Shown: piece by piece, positions 32,078-39,906 of the stretch | Position numbering within the stretch: the first letter of the stretch is position 1 | Layout: each line of letters begins with the position of its first letter | Origin: an uncultured Ruminococcus sp. | GTDB lineage: Bacteria > Bacillota > Clostridia > Oscillospirales > Ruminococcaceae | Direction: 5' to 3' | Assembly (NCBI GenBank): GCA_937902395.1 | Contig: CALGTV010000062.1 | Span: 1-49,259 of the forward strand | Length of the DNA stretch: 49,259 nucleotides | Notes under the pieces: model-generated | The model's input: only the letters and a program-made list of their open reading frames with translations | Databases searched by the model: none | What the model was told of the DNA's origin: nothing | Program-made: the position numbers and the translations under genes

Positions 32078-32827
32078 ATGAATTATTATAAAGATTATGA
32101 AAGACCTTCTGTAGCGGCTGATATTGTTACTTTTGGCATAGATAGTGAAAGTCCTGAAAACAAAAGAGAACTTGACAACAAGATGTTGAAAATCTTGCTT
32201 GTAAAACGAGGTGAGGAGCCTTACAAATCACAGTATTCCCTCCCTGGCGGATTTCTCAGACCTACAGAAACAATTGAAAGAGCAGCTCTCCGCGAGCTAA
32301 AAGAGGAAACAGGAATAAATACAGCGAAATTGATTCCTCTGAAAACCTACAGCAATCCCGACAGAGACCCACGCGGCTGGATTATATCTTGTGCGTTTAT
32401 AGCACTTATCTCCACCATAGAAACAAATACAGCCGATGATTCCGATGCAGAAAGCTCATTCTGGCTTTCAATTGAAACAAGTGCTGATGAAATTAATATC
32501 GGCAACGGCGAAATAATAATTTCAATTGAAAATGGACAGGCTTATTGCGATAAACTCGCATTTGATCACGCACAGATTATTTACGACGCTTTCTTAAAAT
32601 TAAAGGATGAAGTTATAAATCACAACATAATTTTTGATTTGCTTCCCCAATATTTCACAATTGCTGATTTGCAGATTCCATACGAAATGATAACAGGAAA
32701 AAAAGAGGCTGCCGCAAATTTCAGACGCAAAATTTCCAGAAAAATAGAGGAAACCGATATGTTTGACAATGGCGGTGCAATGCACAGACCGTCGAAATTA
32801 TATAAAAGGAGAATTGAACAGAAATGA
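32078..32827 (+). CDS. nrtR: NrtR-type Nudix regulator of NAD metabolism
   Basis: 249 residues. An N-terminal Nudix domain (about 10-150) has a complete Nudix box, running from GGFLRPTE to ALRELKEETGI, so pyrophosphohydrolase activity may be retained. A C-terminal winged-helix domain (about 165-249; FDLLPQYFTIADLQIPYEMI, FRRKISRKIEE) is the NrtR DNA-binding domain. NrtR proteins repress NAD biosynthesis or salvage genes and release DNA on binding ADP-ribose or related nucleotides. As first gene of an operon that continues with nicotinamidase, PRPP-synthetase-like, NAMPT-like and NadE functions, an autoregulatory role is well supported by context. AAGGAG precedes the ATG; two palindromes flank the promoter. 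Confidence 0.88.
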   Translation: MNYYKDYERPSVAADIVTFGIDSESPENKRELDNKMLKILLVKRGEEPYKSQYSLPGGFLRPTETIERAALRELKEETGINTAKLIPLKTYSNPDRDPRGWIISCAFIALISTIETNTADDSDAESSFWLSIETSADEINIGNGEIIISIENGQAYCDKLAFDHAQIIYDAFLKLKDEVINHNIIFDLLPQYFTIADLQIPYEMITGKKEAAANFRRKISRKIEETDMFDNGGAMHRPSKLYKRRIEQK

Positions 32828-33351
32828 AAGTTTTTATTGTAATTGATATGCAGAATGATTTTATCAGCGGTGCATTGGGAAATCCCGAAACTCTCGCAGC
32901 AGTTGCACCAATGACTGAAAAGGTAAAAGAAAAAATTGCAGAGGGAATTGAAATTCTTTACACTCTTGACACACACTTTGAAAATTATGCAGATACTCAG
33001 GAAGGAAGAAATCTTCCTGTCCCCCACTGCATAAAAGGCACAGAGGGACACAGACTGATTCCTGAACTAATGGAGATTATCAACGATGAAAGCCGTGCAG
33101 TTGAAAAAATCACTTTCGGCTCTAATGAACTTCCACAGCGTATAATGGACATATGCGGCGGCGTACCTGACGAAATCGAGCTTGCGGGCGTATGTACAGA
33201 CATATGCGTTATATCAAATGCTATGATTCTCAAAGCATTTTTCCCTGAAACAGAAATAATCGTAAACAGCAGATGTTGTGCAGGAGTTACACCTGAATCC
33301 CACAACAGAGCATTAGAAACTATGAAAATGTGTCAGATTACTGTAATCTGA
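32824..33351 (+). CDS. Nicotinamidase-like cysteine hydrolase
   Basis: 175 residues, overlapping the nrtR stop by four bases (ATGA). The isochorismatase/nicotinamidase fold is clear: catalytic Asp in VIDMQNDFISGAL, metal-binding TLDTHFENY, the EGRNLPVPHCIKGTEGH segment found in PncA-like enzymes, Lys in AVEKITFGS, and the catalytic Cys in ELAGVCTDICVISNA with its cis-peptide neighbourhood. It should convert nicotinamide to nicotinate and ammonia, feeding the deamido (Preiss-Handler) route that ends at NadE. Being in one operon with a NAMPT-like enzyme, which uses the same nicotinamide without deamidation, it implies two alternative fates for nicotinamide. Confidence 0.87.
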   Translation: MKVFIVIDMQNDFISGALGNPETLAAVAPMTEKVKEKIAEGIEILYTLDTHFENYADTQEGRNLPVPHCIKGTEGHRLIPELMEIINDESRAVEKITFGSNELPQRIMDICGGVPDEIELAGVCTDICVISNAMILKAFFPETEIIVNSRCCAGVTPESHNRALETMKMCQITVI

Positions 33352-33362
33352 AGGAGGTAAAT

Positions 33363-34193
33363 ATGATTTTATACAGCATAAACGGAAATACTCCAAAAGA
33401 AGCTAAAATGATAAATTTCCCTGACGGAACACTGAAAATTGACATAGAAGAAAAGGAAATAAAATCCGTACTTTTCATATGGAAATTTAAGAGTGAAGCG
33501 GAATTTATGCAGCTTGCATATATGACAGGAAATATCCACGACAGATATCCTGCTATTGATATACAGTTGTATCTTCCTTATCTCCCCAACGCACGAATGG
33601 ACAGAGTACACAGTGAAACAGAGGTTTTCACGCTGAAATATTTCTGCAAACTTATAAATTCTCTCAATTTCACAAAAGTTATGATACTTGATGTTCATTC
33701 CTCTGTTGGTGCCGCACTTCTTGAACGCTGTATAAATCTTTCGCCTGCTCCTTTTATTTCAATTGCAAGAAAAACAATTGGTTTTGACAGTGAAAATGAC
33801 TATATACTTTTCCCCGATGAGGGTAGCTGTAAGAGATATACAAAGTATTTCTCCGACTGCAAGAATATCGGATTCGGTATAAAAAAACGTGACTGGGCAA
33901 CAGGAAAAATCTTCGGATTTGATATATATGGAGATGCTCCTACAGGAAAAAAAGTTCTTATAGTGGATGACATCTGCTCCTACGGAGGCACTGTTTATCA
34001 CTCCGCTAAAAAACTGAAACAGCTGAACTGTGATGAAATCAATGTGTTCTTTACTCACTGCGAAAACTCAATTGAAATGGGCGAATTATTCAAATGCGGA
34101 TTAATTAACAATGTATTTACTACCGATTCGCTATGTACACTTCCCGATAATAATATTCTTTTCAAAATTGACTGTCTGAAAGGAGTTGTCTGA
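33363..34193 (+). CDS. Divergent PRPP-synthetase-like protein (possible ADP-ribose pyrophosphokinase)
   Basis: 276 residues from the ATG at 33363 (AAGGAGG upstream), shorter than the ~315 of housekeeping PRPP synthetase. NFPDGTLKIDI matches the N-terminal FxDGE region, YLPYLPNARMDR matches the YxxRQDR catalytic flexible-loop region, LDVHSSVG the metal-binding LDLH block, and KVLIVDDICSYGGT the PRPP-binding loop. Housekeeping enzymes make PRPP from ribose 5-phosphate and ATP. Divergent relatives next to NAMPT-like genes occur in phages, where one (Adps of NARP1) pyrophosphorylates ADP-ribose. Here the neighbour downstream is exactly such a NAMPT-like gene. Whether the substrate is ribose 5-phosphate or ADP-ribose cannot be settled by eye. 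Confidence 0.8.
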   Translation: MILYSINGNTPKEAKMINFPDGTLKIDIEEKEIKSVLFIWKFKSEAEFMQLAYMTGNIHDRYPAIDIQLYLPYLPNARMDRVHSETEVFTLKYFCKLINSLNFTKVMILDVHSSVGAALLERCINLSPAPFISIARKTIGFDSENDYILFPDEGSCKRYTKYFSDCKNIGFGIKKRDWATGKIFGFDIYGDAPTGKKVLIVDDICSYGGTVYHSAKKLKQLNCDEINVFFTHCENSIEMGELFKCGLINNVFTTDSLCTLPDNNILFKIDCLKGVV

Positions 34194-34194
34194 T

Positions 34195-35721
34195 ATGTAT
34201 AATCCTATGCTTAATATTGATTTTTATAAATCAACACACGCTAAAATGTATCCGAAAAATCTCACAAAAATCGTTTCTTATCTCACTCCGCGAGGAAGTC
34301 GCCTTGAGGGACAGGATAAACTCATACACTTCGGCTTGCAGGCATTTATCAAGGAATTTCTCATTGAAAATTTCAATAAACATTTTTTTGAAAAGCCCTT
34401 TGAGGAAGTTACTAATGAGTACTTCCGTATAATCGACAACACTCTCGGCAGTCAGGGCTACGACAAGGAAATGATTCGCAATCTGCACAGATTAGGCTAT
34501 CTTCCCATTGAGATTTCTGCGGTTCCCGAGGGTACAAAAATTCCTGTAAAAGTACCGATGATTCAGCTCACAAATACACACTCCGATTTTCCGTGGATTG
34601 TTGAGTATATTGAAAGCATTCTTTCAGCTGAAATGTGGCACGGTATGATTTCAGCAAATGTTGGCTATATGTACCGTCAGATTGTCAATAAATACTATGC
34701 TGAAACTGTTGAGGACGATATTCCGAGGGCAAAGGCATTGGGCGATTTTTCTTTCAGAGGTCAGGAATCCCTTGCATCTGCAGTTAAATCTTCCGCGGCT
34801 TTCTGTCTTTCATTTCTCAACACAGCAACAGTTCCAGCTATCCCATATCTTGAAAAATATTATAACTGCGACTGCACAAAGGAATCTGTTGCATACGGCG
34901 CAGTATCTACAGAGCACTCTGTAATGTGTTCAAATTTCGCTATAGACGGCGATGAAATCACAATGTTCAGACGACTTCTCACCGAGCTTTATCCCGATAC
35001 ATCTTTCTCAGTTGTATCTGACAGCTACGACTACTGGAATATAGTAAATAATATTATCCCTCAGCTTAAGGAGGAAATACTCGCCCATAATGGTACAATG
35101 CTTGTCAGAGGCGACAGTGGCAACCCCGTTGAAGTTGTAACGGAAACCGTTTTCAGATTGTGGGATATCTTCGGCGGAACAATCAACTCAAAGGGATATA
35201 AAGTCCTCGATCCGCACATAAAGGCTATATACGGTGATTCTATTACCCCACAGAGAGCAGAAAAGGTCTACTCAATCCTCAAAAATAACGGTTTTGCCTG
35301 CAATAATGTGGCATTGGGTGTAGGCAGTTTCTCCATGCAGTGCCTTGAAACAGGCGATAAGCTTGCGCCGTACACAAGAGATACATTCCATATTGCTGTA
35401 AAAGCTACTTATTGTGAAGATAATCTGGGAAACTGCATACCAATTTTCAAAGCTCCCAAAAGCTATGAAAAAATCAACGGTGAATTTGTTCCTGTTGCAC
35501 TTGATCCCACAAAGGAAATCAGCAAAAAATCTCATAAGGGTATGTGCTGCGTATGCCGCGATGAAATTGGTAATATAATTTGCAAGGACGGATATACAAG
35601 CAAAACTATCGGCAATATAGCTGATAAAAATATGCTTATTCCCGTATTCCGCAACGGTAAAATGATAAAGGAATATACACTTGCTGAAATAAGAAATATT
35701 CTTCACGGAGGTGAATTCTGA
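34195..35721 (+). CDS. Nicotinamide phosphoribosyltransferase-like enzyme (NAMPT/NadV family)
   Basis: 508 residues from the ATG at 34195, nine bases after AAGGAG; a TTG at 34186 is less likely. NAMPT motifs include STEHSVMCS (GTEHSVM in the family), VSDSYDYWN, the phosphoribosyl-contacting RGDSGNP, and ALGVGSFSMQC. NAMPT joins nicotinamide and PRPP to give NMN; the phage NARP1 relative (Namat) instead joins nicotinamide to ADP-ribose pyrophosphate to give NAD directly. No NMN adenylyltransferase is encoded in this operon, which is of interest for that choice. The start follows the PRPP-synthetase-like stop directly and the stop overlaps the next start (TGATG). Confidence 0.9.
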   Translation: MYNPMLNIDFYKSTHAKMYPKNLTKIVSYLTPRGSRLEGQDKLIHFGLQAFIKEFLIENFNKHFFEKPFEEVTNEYFRIIDNTLGSQGYDKEMIRNLHRLGYLPIEISAVPEGTKIPVKVPMIQLTNTHSDFPWIVEYIESILSAEMWHGMISANVGYMYRQIVNKYYAETVEDDIPRAKALGDFSFRGQESLASAVKSSAAFCLSFLNTATVPAIPYLEKYYNCDCTKESVAYGAVSTEHSVMCSNFAIDGDEITMFRRLLTELYPDTSFSVVSDSYDYWNIVNNIIPQLKEEILAHNGTMLVRGDSGNPVEVVTETVFRLWDIFGGTINSKGYKVLDPHIKAIYGDSITPQRAEKVYSILKNNGFACNNVALGVGSFSMQCLETGDKLAPYTRDTFHIAVKATYCEDNLGNCIPIFKAPKSYEKINGEFVPVALDPTKEISKKSHKGMCCVCRDEIGNIICKDGYTSKTIGNIADKNMLIPVFRNGKMIKEYTLAEIRNILHGGEF

Positions 35722-36866
35722 TGATTAACAGATTTGTTGATAAATATGAATTCCTCGGAAACTTTTACAAATGCAGTGTTATATACGACGGTATTACGTA
35801 TCAAAGCAGTGAAGCGGCATTTCAGGCACAAAAAACAAAAGATACAGAAATCCGCAAGAAATTTGCTCTTCTGCCTCCCTCAGATGCAAAACGTCTTGGC
35901 AGAGAAATTAAACTCCATTCCGACTGGGAAGATATAAAAATTGATGTAATGTATGAGATATGCAGAGCGAAATTTATACAGCATCCAGAACTTGCTGTCA
36001 GACTTCTGGCTACTGGCAACGAAGAACTTGTAGAGGGAAATAACCACGGTGATACTTTCTGGGGCATGGTCAATGGAGCAGGAGAAAACTTTCTTGGCAG
36101 AACACTTATGCGCATAAGAAGCGAAATGCGTGGATTTGATTCAGCCAAAACAACAGCAAATATGATTAGCTGGATAAAAAGATATTTTGATGCAAATGGC
36201 TCGCCGTCAACTAAGGCAATTATTGGCATATCAGGTGGAAAGGACAGCTCAATCTGTGCGGCATTATGCGTTAAAGCTCTCGGTAAAGATCGGGTTCTTG
36301 GAGTTCTTATGCCCCAAGGAGAACAGGCTGATATTGGTTGCAGCAGAGAAATCGTTGAATTTCTTGGGATTGATAGCATTGAGGTCAATATTGCCGATGC
36401 ATACAGTGGGCTGATGAATCAGTTGAACGGCAAAATCAGTATCTCTAAACAGGCGATTATTAATACTCCTGCAAGACTTCGCATGACAACACTTTATGCT
36501 GTTGCGGCATGCGTAGGAGGCAGAGTTGTGAACACCTGCAATTTGTCAGAGGATTGGGTGGGATATTCCACAAAATTCGGAGACAGCGCAGGAGATTTCA
36601 GTATTCTTAGCAATTTAACAGTAACAGAAATCCTAAGTATAGGCGATTATCTCCAGCTTCCATACGCACTTGTGCATAAAGTTCCAATTGACGGTTTAAG
36701 CGGCAAAACTGATGAGGATAATTTCGGTTTTACTTATTCAGACCTTGATAATTATATACGCGGATATGACACTTTAAGCGAAAACATTCAGCTTAAAGAA
36801 AGAATTGACAATATGCACAAAGCAAGCCGTCACAAAATAGAGCCAATGCCCAAATTCGCATTGTAA
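35721..36866 (+). CDS. NADAR domain fused to NH3-dependent NAD synthetase
   Basis: 381 residues, overlapping the previous stop by one base, with GGAGGTGA upstream. Residues about 1-143 form a NADAR (YbiA/DUF1768) domain: FLGNFYKCSVIYDGITYQSS, SEAAFQAQKTKD, GDTFWGM and NFLGRTLMRIR. NADAR enzymes are N-glycosidases acting on riboflavin intermediates or removing ADP-ribose from guanine bases. Residues about 150-381 form NAD synthetase: P-loop GISGGKDSS, NTPARLRMTTLYAVA, and FGDSAGDFSILSNL with all catalytic blocks present and no glutaminase domain, so free ammonia is the expected N source. NadE amidates nicotinate adenine dinucleotide to NAD. The fusion joins NAD production with ADP-ribose handling; I know of no standard description of it. 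Confidence 0.9.
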   Translation: MINRFVDKYEFLGNFYKCSVIYDGITYQSSEAAFQAQKTKDTEIRKKFALLPPSDAKRLGREIKLHSDWEDIKIDVMYEICRAKFIQHPELAVRLLATGNEELVEGNNHGDTFWGMVNGAGENFLGRTLMRIRSEMRGFDSAKTTANMISWIKRYFDANGSPSTKAIIGISGGKDSSICAALCVKALGKDRVLGVLMPQGEQADIGCSREIVEFLGIDSIEVNIADAYSGLMNQLNGKISISKQAIINTPARLRMTTLYAVAACVGGRVVNTCNLSEDWVGYSTKFGDSAGDFSILSNLTVTEILSIGDYLQLPYALVHKVPIDGLSGKTDEDNFGFTYSDLDNYIRGYDTLSENIQLKERIDNMHKASRHKIEPMPKFAL

Positions 36867-36890
36867 CTATAGGAAATCTCTAAATAATAA

Positions 36891-36938
36891 AGCAAAACAT
36901 CGATGAAGTATATGCTACCTCACCGATGTTTTGTTTTA
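36891..36938. terminator. Bidirectional terminator after the NAD operon
   Basis: CAAAACATCG pairs with CGATGTTTTG, followed by TTTTATT, between the convergent NAD operon and the DUF3021-like gene. Confidence 0.85.
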
Positions 36939-36947
36939 TTGTTTATC

Positions 36948-37358
36948 TTAGTTATGATATTTTTTTATTAATGCTTTATTCATTTCATTAACTTCCTTAC
37001 GCGAAGTAAATACATATGAAAGGGTAACAAAAACATACACAATCCCTACAGACACTATCATAAAGATAAGACCTGTAATACTTTTAGGAATCCAATTGAA
37101 TTTTATTCCGATTATAACCATTATAACACAAAGAGAAACATAGTGAAGTCCCATTCGTAAAAACATATCCTTTTTGCTTTTTGGTTCACCAGTGAGGAAA
37201 ATTGTGGAAACAAGAGCAGTTATAGCTCCTGCAAGAACTATCTGCAAACATATTTCAGGAGGGATTTCATCATAATTCACAACAGTAATTCCCGATATAA
37301 TAAGAATTCCCGTTGTGATAAAACAGAAATATTTAATAAATTCTGATATGTATTTCAT
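36948..37358 (-). CDS. DUF3021-like four-helix membrane protein
   Basis: 136 residues with four membrane segments (LIISGITVVNY, IVLAGAITALVSTIF, HYVSLCVIMVIIGI, MIVSVGIVYVFVTLSYVF). The size, topology and position just after a LytTR regulator fit the DUF3021 family, membrane partners that restrain or tune LytTR regulators. It overlaps the regulator gene by four bases (ATGA) and is last in the ABC exporter operon. Confidence 0.8.
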   Translation of the reverse strand: MKYISEFIKYFCFITTGILIISGITVVNYDEIPPEICLQIVLAGAITALVSTIFLTGEPKSKKDMFLRMGLHYVSLCVIMVIIGIKFNWIPKSITGLIFMIVSVGIVYVFVTLSYVFTSRKEVNEMNKALIKKYHN

Positions 37359-37810
37359 CGTTTGCCTCCTTCATCAAGTCCAAGTTTACGTTTTAAATCC
37401 GGAACATACTGTCTTGATATAATAACTTTTTCGCCGTTTTTCAGCTTAGCTTCCAACTTTGCACCGAAAGCATGAGAAAGCAGTGAAATCTTTGATACAT
37501 TGACAATTACCGATTTCGATATACGGATAAAATCGGAGTAGGGATACATTTCCTCCAGTTCATACAGCTTTTGTTTAACCTCATATACCTGAGTTTCACA
37601 ATAAGCAAAAACGTGATTATCAACGGATTCAAAGTAGAAAATATCTTTAGGTGAAAGCTTTACCATGCCATTTTCGGCATACCCCGTGAGATGCATTCGA
37701 CGTGATTTTATGAGATAAATAAGTTCCATAATTTCCTCGTCAGCCTCTGCACATCGTATAATTATCTCATCCTCCATATCAGGACTTTGTGTTTCAATGG
37801 TAATTCTCAT
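37355..37810 (-). CDS. LytTR-family DNA-binding regulator
   Basis: About 151 residues from the ATG at 37810 (AAAGGA upstream); the frame is open further upstream but that part reads into the permease gene. An N-terminal segment (ITIETQSPDMEDEIIIRC) without a receiver domain precedes a LytTR domain: LSPKDIFYFESVDNHVFAYC, ELEEMYPYSDFIRISKSVIV and GEKVIISRQYVPDLKRKL. Stand-alone LytTR regulators paired with DUF3021 membrane proteins control adjacent ABC exporters in many Firmicutes. It lies eight bases after the permease gene. Confidence 0.88.
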   Translation of the reverse strand: MRITIETQSPDMEDEIIIRCAEADEEIMELIYLIKSRRMHLTGYAENGMVKLSPKDIFYFESVDNHVFAYCETQVYEVKQKLYELEEMYPYSDFIRISKSVIVNVSKISLLSHAFGAKLEAKLKNGEKVIISRQYVPDLKRKLGLDEGGKR

Positions 37811-37818
37811 ATAATGCT

Positions 37819-38739
37819 TTATCTGTCCTTTCTGCTGCCATATTTTGTAACTGCCGTACCAATAACCAGGAAGACGATACCACATATTGCAAGAATTGCA
37901 ATGCACCCTGCAATAGTAACATCATGACCAAATGCTTCAAGAGTAATGCCCATAACATCGTTGTATTTTTCCGTCATTTCAGCGGGCGTATTTTCAAAGC
38001 AGATATTACTTGTTTTTTTTGTCATTATTTTACGGAACATAACTGTTCCATAGAGGATAGGGGTACATTTCAGCACATTTGCAATACTTTCTGCAATAGA
38101 GCCTATAGGTAGATATATTCCGCCAAGAAATCCTACAAGAGTTCCGATAATTGTACCAAGTCCACTCCATGCGCCTTCACTTCTGACAATTGCTGCAAGA
38201 AAGTACATTATACATGCATAGGTAAAGGAATTAACGCAAATCATACCCATAAGCTGTAAGTGCTGAATAATTGTAAAAGGCTCTGCTCCGAGAGCCACAC
38301 AGTAAATCTCACTGATAACAAGTGTCAGAGTGCAAATGATAATTGATGAAACCAATGCAGCACAAATATAGCTCATTGCAATGCTGATACGGCTTACAGG
38401 GGAGGTATAAATCGAATGAAGTGTGCCGTTATTCTTATCACGTATCATTGCTGTAAGAACTGATAAGGTAACAGATACGGCATTTATAGAGATAACCCCT
38501 GCAAGCGTCCATTGTAAAACAAAAAGCTCTGCATTAATTTTATCTTGCTCAGGATCTCTGTCAGGCAATATTGAAAGCATATCAGTAATAGCAGAAATAT
38601 TCATATCACCAAGAAAAAGCACCATAAGAAGAATTACAATGAGCATAGACAGCAATGAGAAGAAAACAGCCCCTTTATCTCGGAGATATATGCGGATATT
38701 TCGTTTTACAAGTTCTGTAAATGCAGCCAAGTTATTCAT
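37819..38739 (-). CDS. ABC-2 type transporter permease
   Basis: 306 residues with six membrane segments. A first helix near the N-terminus (FFSLLSMLIVILLMVLF), a large external loop, then SMYICAALVSSIII-like, CVNSFTYACIMYFLAA, GLGTIIGTLVGFLGGIYLPI and a final helix match ABC2_membrane permeases such as drug or polymer exporters. AAAGGAG directly abuts the annotated ATG (38739), which overlaps the ATPase stop, so a TTG nine bases in could also be used. It pairs with the ATPase gene upstream. Confidence 0.88.
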   Translation of the reverse strand: MNNLAAFTELVKRNIRIYLRDKGAVFFSLLSMLIVILLMVLFLGDMNISAITDMLSILPDRDPEQDKINAELFVLQWTLAGVISINAVSVTLSVLTAMIRDKNNGTLHSIYTSPVSRISIAMSYICAALVSSIIICTLTLVISEIYCVALGAEPFTIIQHLQLMGMICVNSFTYACIMYFLAAIVRSEGAWSGLGTIIGTLVGFLGGIYLPIGSIAESIANVLKCTPILYGTVMFRKIMTKKTSNICFENTPAEMTEKYNDVMGITLEAFGHDVTIAGCIAILAICGIVFLVIGTAVTKYGSRKDR

Positions 38740-39643
38740 CTCCTTTCAATTCGTCGCCCACAGCGGCAAGGAATACATCGTCCATAGTACCCTGAATTAC
38801 TTCAAATCCGCTGATTGTGTCTTTAATTTTGTCTAGTATGGGTAATGCGTCCATAGTCGTTGATATTTTCAGATTTATGCCGTTATCCGTTTCATCTGCC
38901 ATAGGAAAACGTTTTTTCAGTATGGGTATTTTTTTGTTGTCACAGTAGATACGCAATGTATCCGCAGCATAATGTGTTTTCAATTCATTTGGTGTACCTT
39001 TAGCAATTATACTGCCTTTGCTGATAATAATGATTCTGCCTGCCTGTGCAGCTTCTTCCATGTAATGAGTAGTAAGAAATACAGTCATTTCCTTATTTTT
39101 ACGAAGAGTATCAATAGTTTCCCATACTTCTTTTCTTGTAGCAGGGTCAAGTCCGGTAGTTGGCTCATCCAGGAATAGAATTTCAGGTGTGTGCATAAGT
39201 GCAGCGGCAATTTCACAGCGACGTTTCTGACCACCGGAAAGTGTGCAGTATGGCTTTTTAAGCAGTTCATCAAGAGCGAAAATACTGCTCAATTCATATA
39301 AACGTTTTTTAGCCTGCAATATGTCAGCACCATGAATAATGCCGCGGCACAGTAGATTTTCCTTTACAGTCATAAGTCCATCAAGGCTGTTATTCTGGTA
39401 AACAATGCCAATTCTGCGGCGGATTTCCGAATCCTGTTCACCAAGGCGGAAACCGCATAATTCTGCTGTTCCGTTATCAAAACGAATAAGAGTTGAAAGC
39501 ATGTTTATAGTTGTGGATTTACCTGCACCGTTTACACCAAGAAATCCCAGTAATTCACCTTTCTTTACAGAAAAGGAAATATTATTAACAGCAGTTAGGC
39601 TGCCGTATTTCTTTGTAAGACCGTCAATTTTTATAATATCCAT
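38732..39643 (-). CDS. ABC transporter ATP-binding protein
   Basis: About 303 residues from the ATG at 39643, nine bases after AAGGGA; an ATG at 39652 touches that site. Walker A GVNGAGKST, Q-loop IVYQNNSLDGLM, signature LSGGQKRRCEIAAAL, Walker B ILFLDEPTTGLDP and the switch His in FLTTHYMEEA are complete. The C-terminal ~80 residues form the DUF4162-like regulatory tail of drug- and antibiotic-exporter ATPases. The exported substrate is unknown; the LytTR/DUF3021 pair downstream suggests self-controlled expression. Confidence 0.94.
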   Translation of the reverse strand: MDIIKIDGLTKKYGSLTAVNNISFSVKKGELLGFLGVNGAGKSTTINMLSTLIRFDNGTAELCGFRLGEQDSEIRRRIGIVYQNNSLDGLMTVKENLLCRGIIHGADILQAKKRLYELSSIFALDELLKKPYCTLSGGQKRRCEIAAALMHTPEILFLDEPTTGLDPATRKEVWETIDTLRKNKEMTVFLTTHYMEEAAQAGRIIIISKGSIIAKGTPNELKTHYAADTLRIYCDNKKIPILKKRFPMADETDNGINLKISTTMDALPILDKIKDTISGFEVIQGTMDDVFLAAVGDELKGDE

Positions 39644-39673
39644 ATTTTTCATCCCTTCGGTAGCTACAATTGC

Positions 39674-39702
39674 ATTATAGCATATCTAAAAAATAACTTC
39701 AA
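39674..39702 (-). promoter_or_regulatory. Sigma-A promoter of the ABC-LytTR operon
   Basis: Minus strand: TTGAAG (39702-39697), 17-bp spacer, TATAAT (39679-39674). Confidence 0.7.
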
Positions 39703-39845
39703 GTGATTTTTAGTAAGCTGCATAAAATGAACTGTAAAATGCAAAACTTTAATACATAATAAAAGCAGATATAGTTCATTTATATATGCTGATTGTTATA
39801 TACAATTCAAATCAGTACATATAAATTAAATCTAACTACAAAACC

Positions 39846-39873
39846 TTGATTTTTCTCTAAAATATGATATAAT
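39846..39873 (+). promoter_or_regulatory. Sigma-A promoter of the O-acylation cassette
   Basis: TTGATT (39846-39851), 16-bp spacer, TATAAT (39868-39873). Confidence 0.65.
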
Positions 39874-39906
39874 AATGTTATCATACTTTAAAAGGAGATT
39901 TTTAAA

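Noticed and set aside
35822..36388. 188-codon minus-strand ORF inside the NADAR-NadE gene
   Set aside because: Shadow of a strongly conserved plus-strand gene; no domain features.
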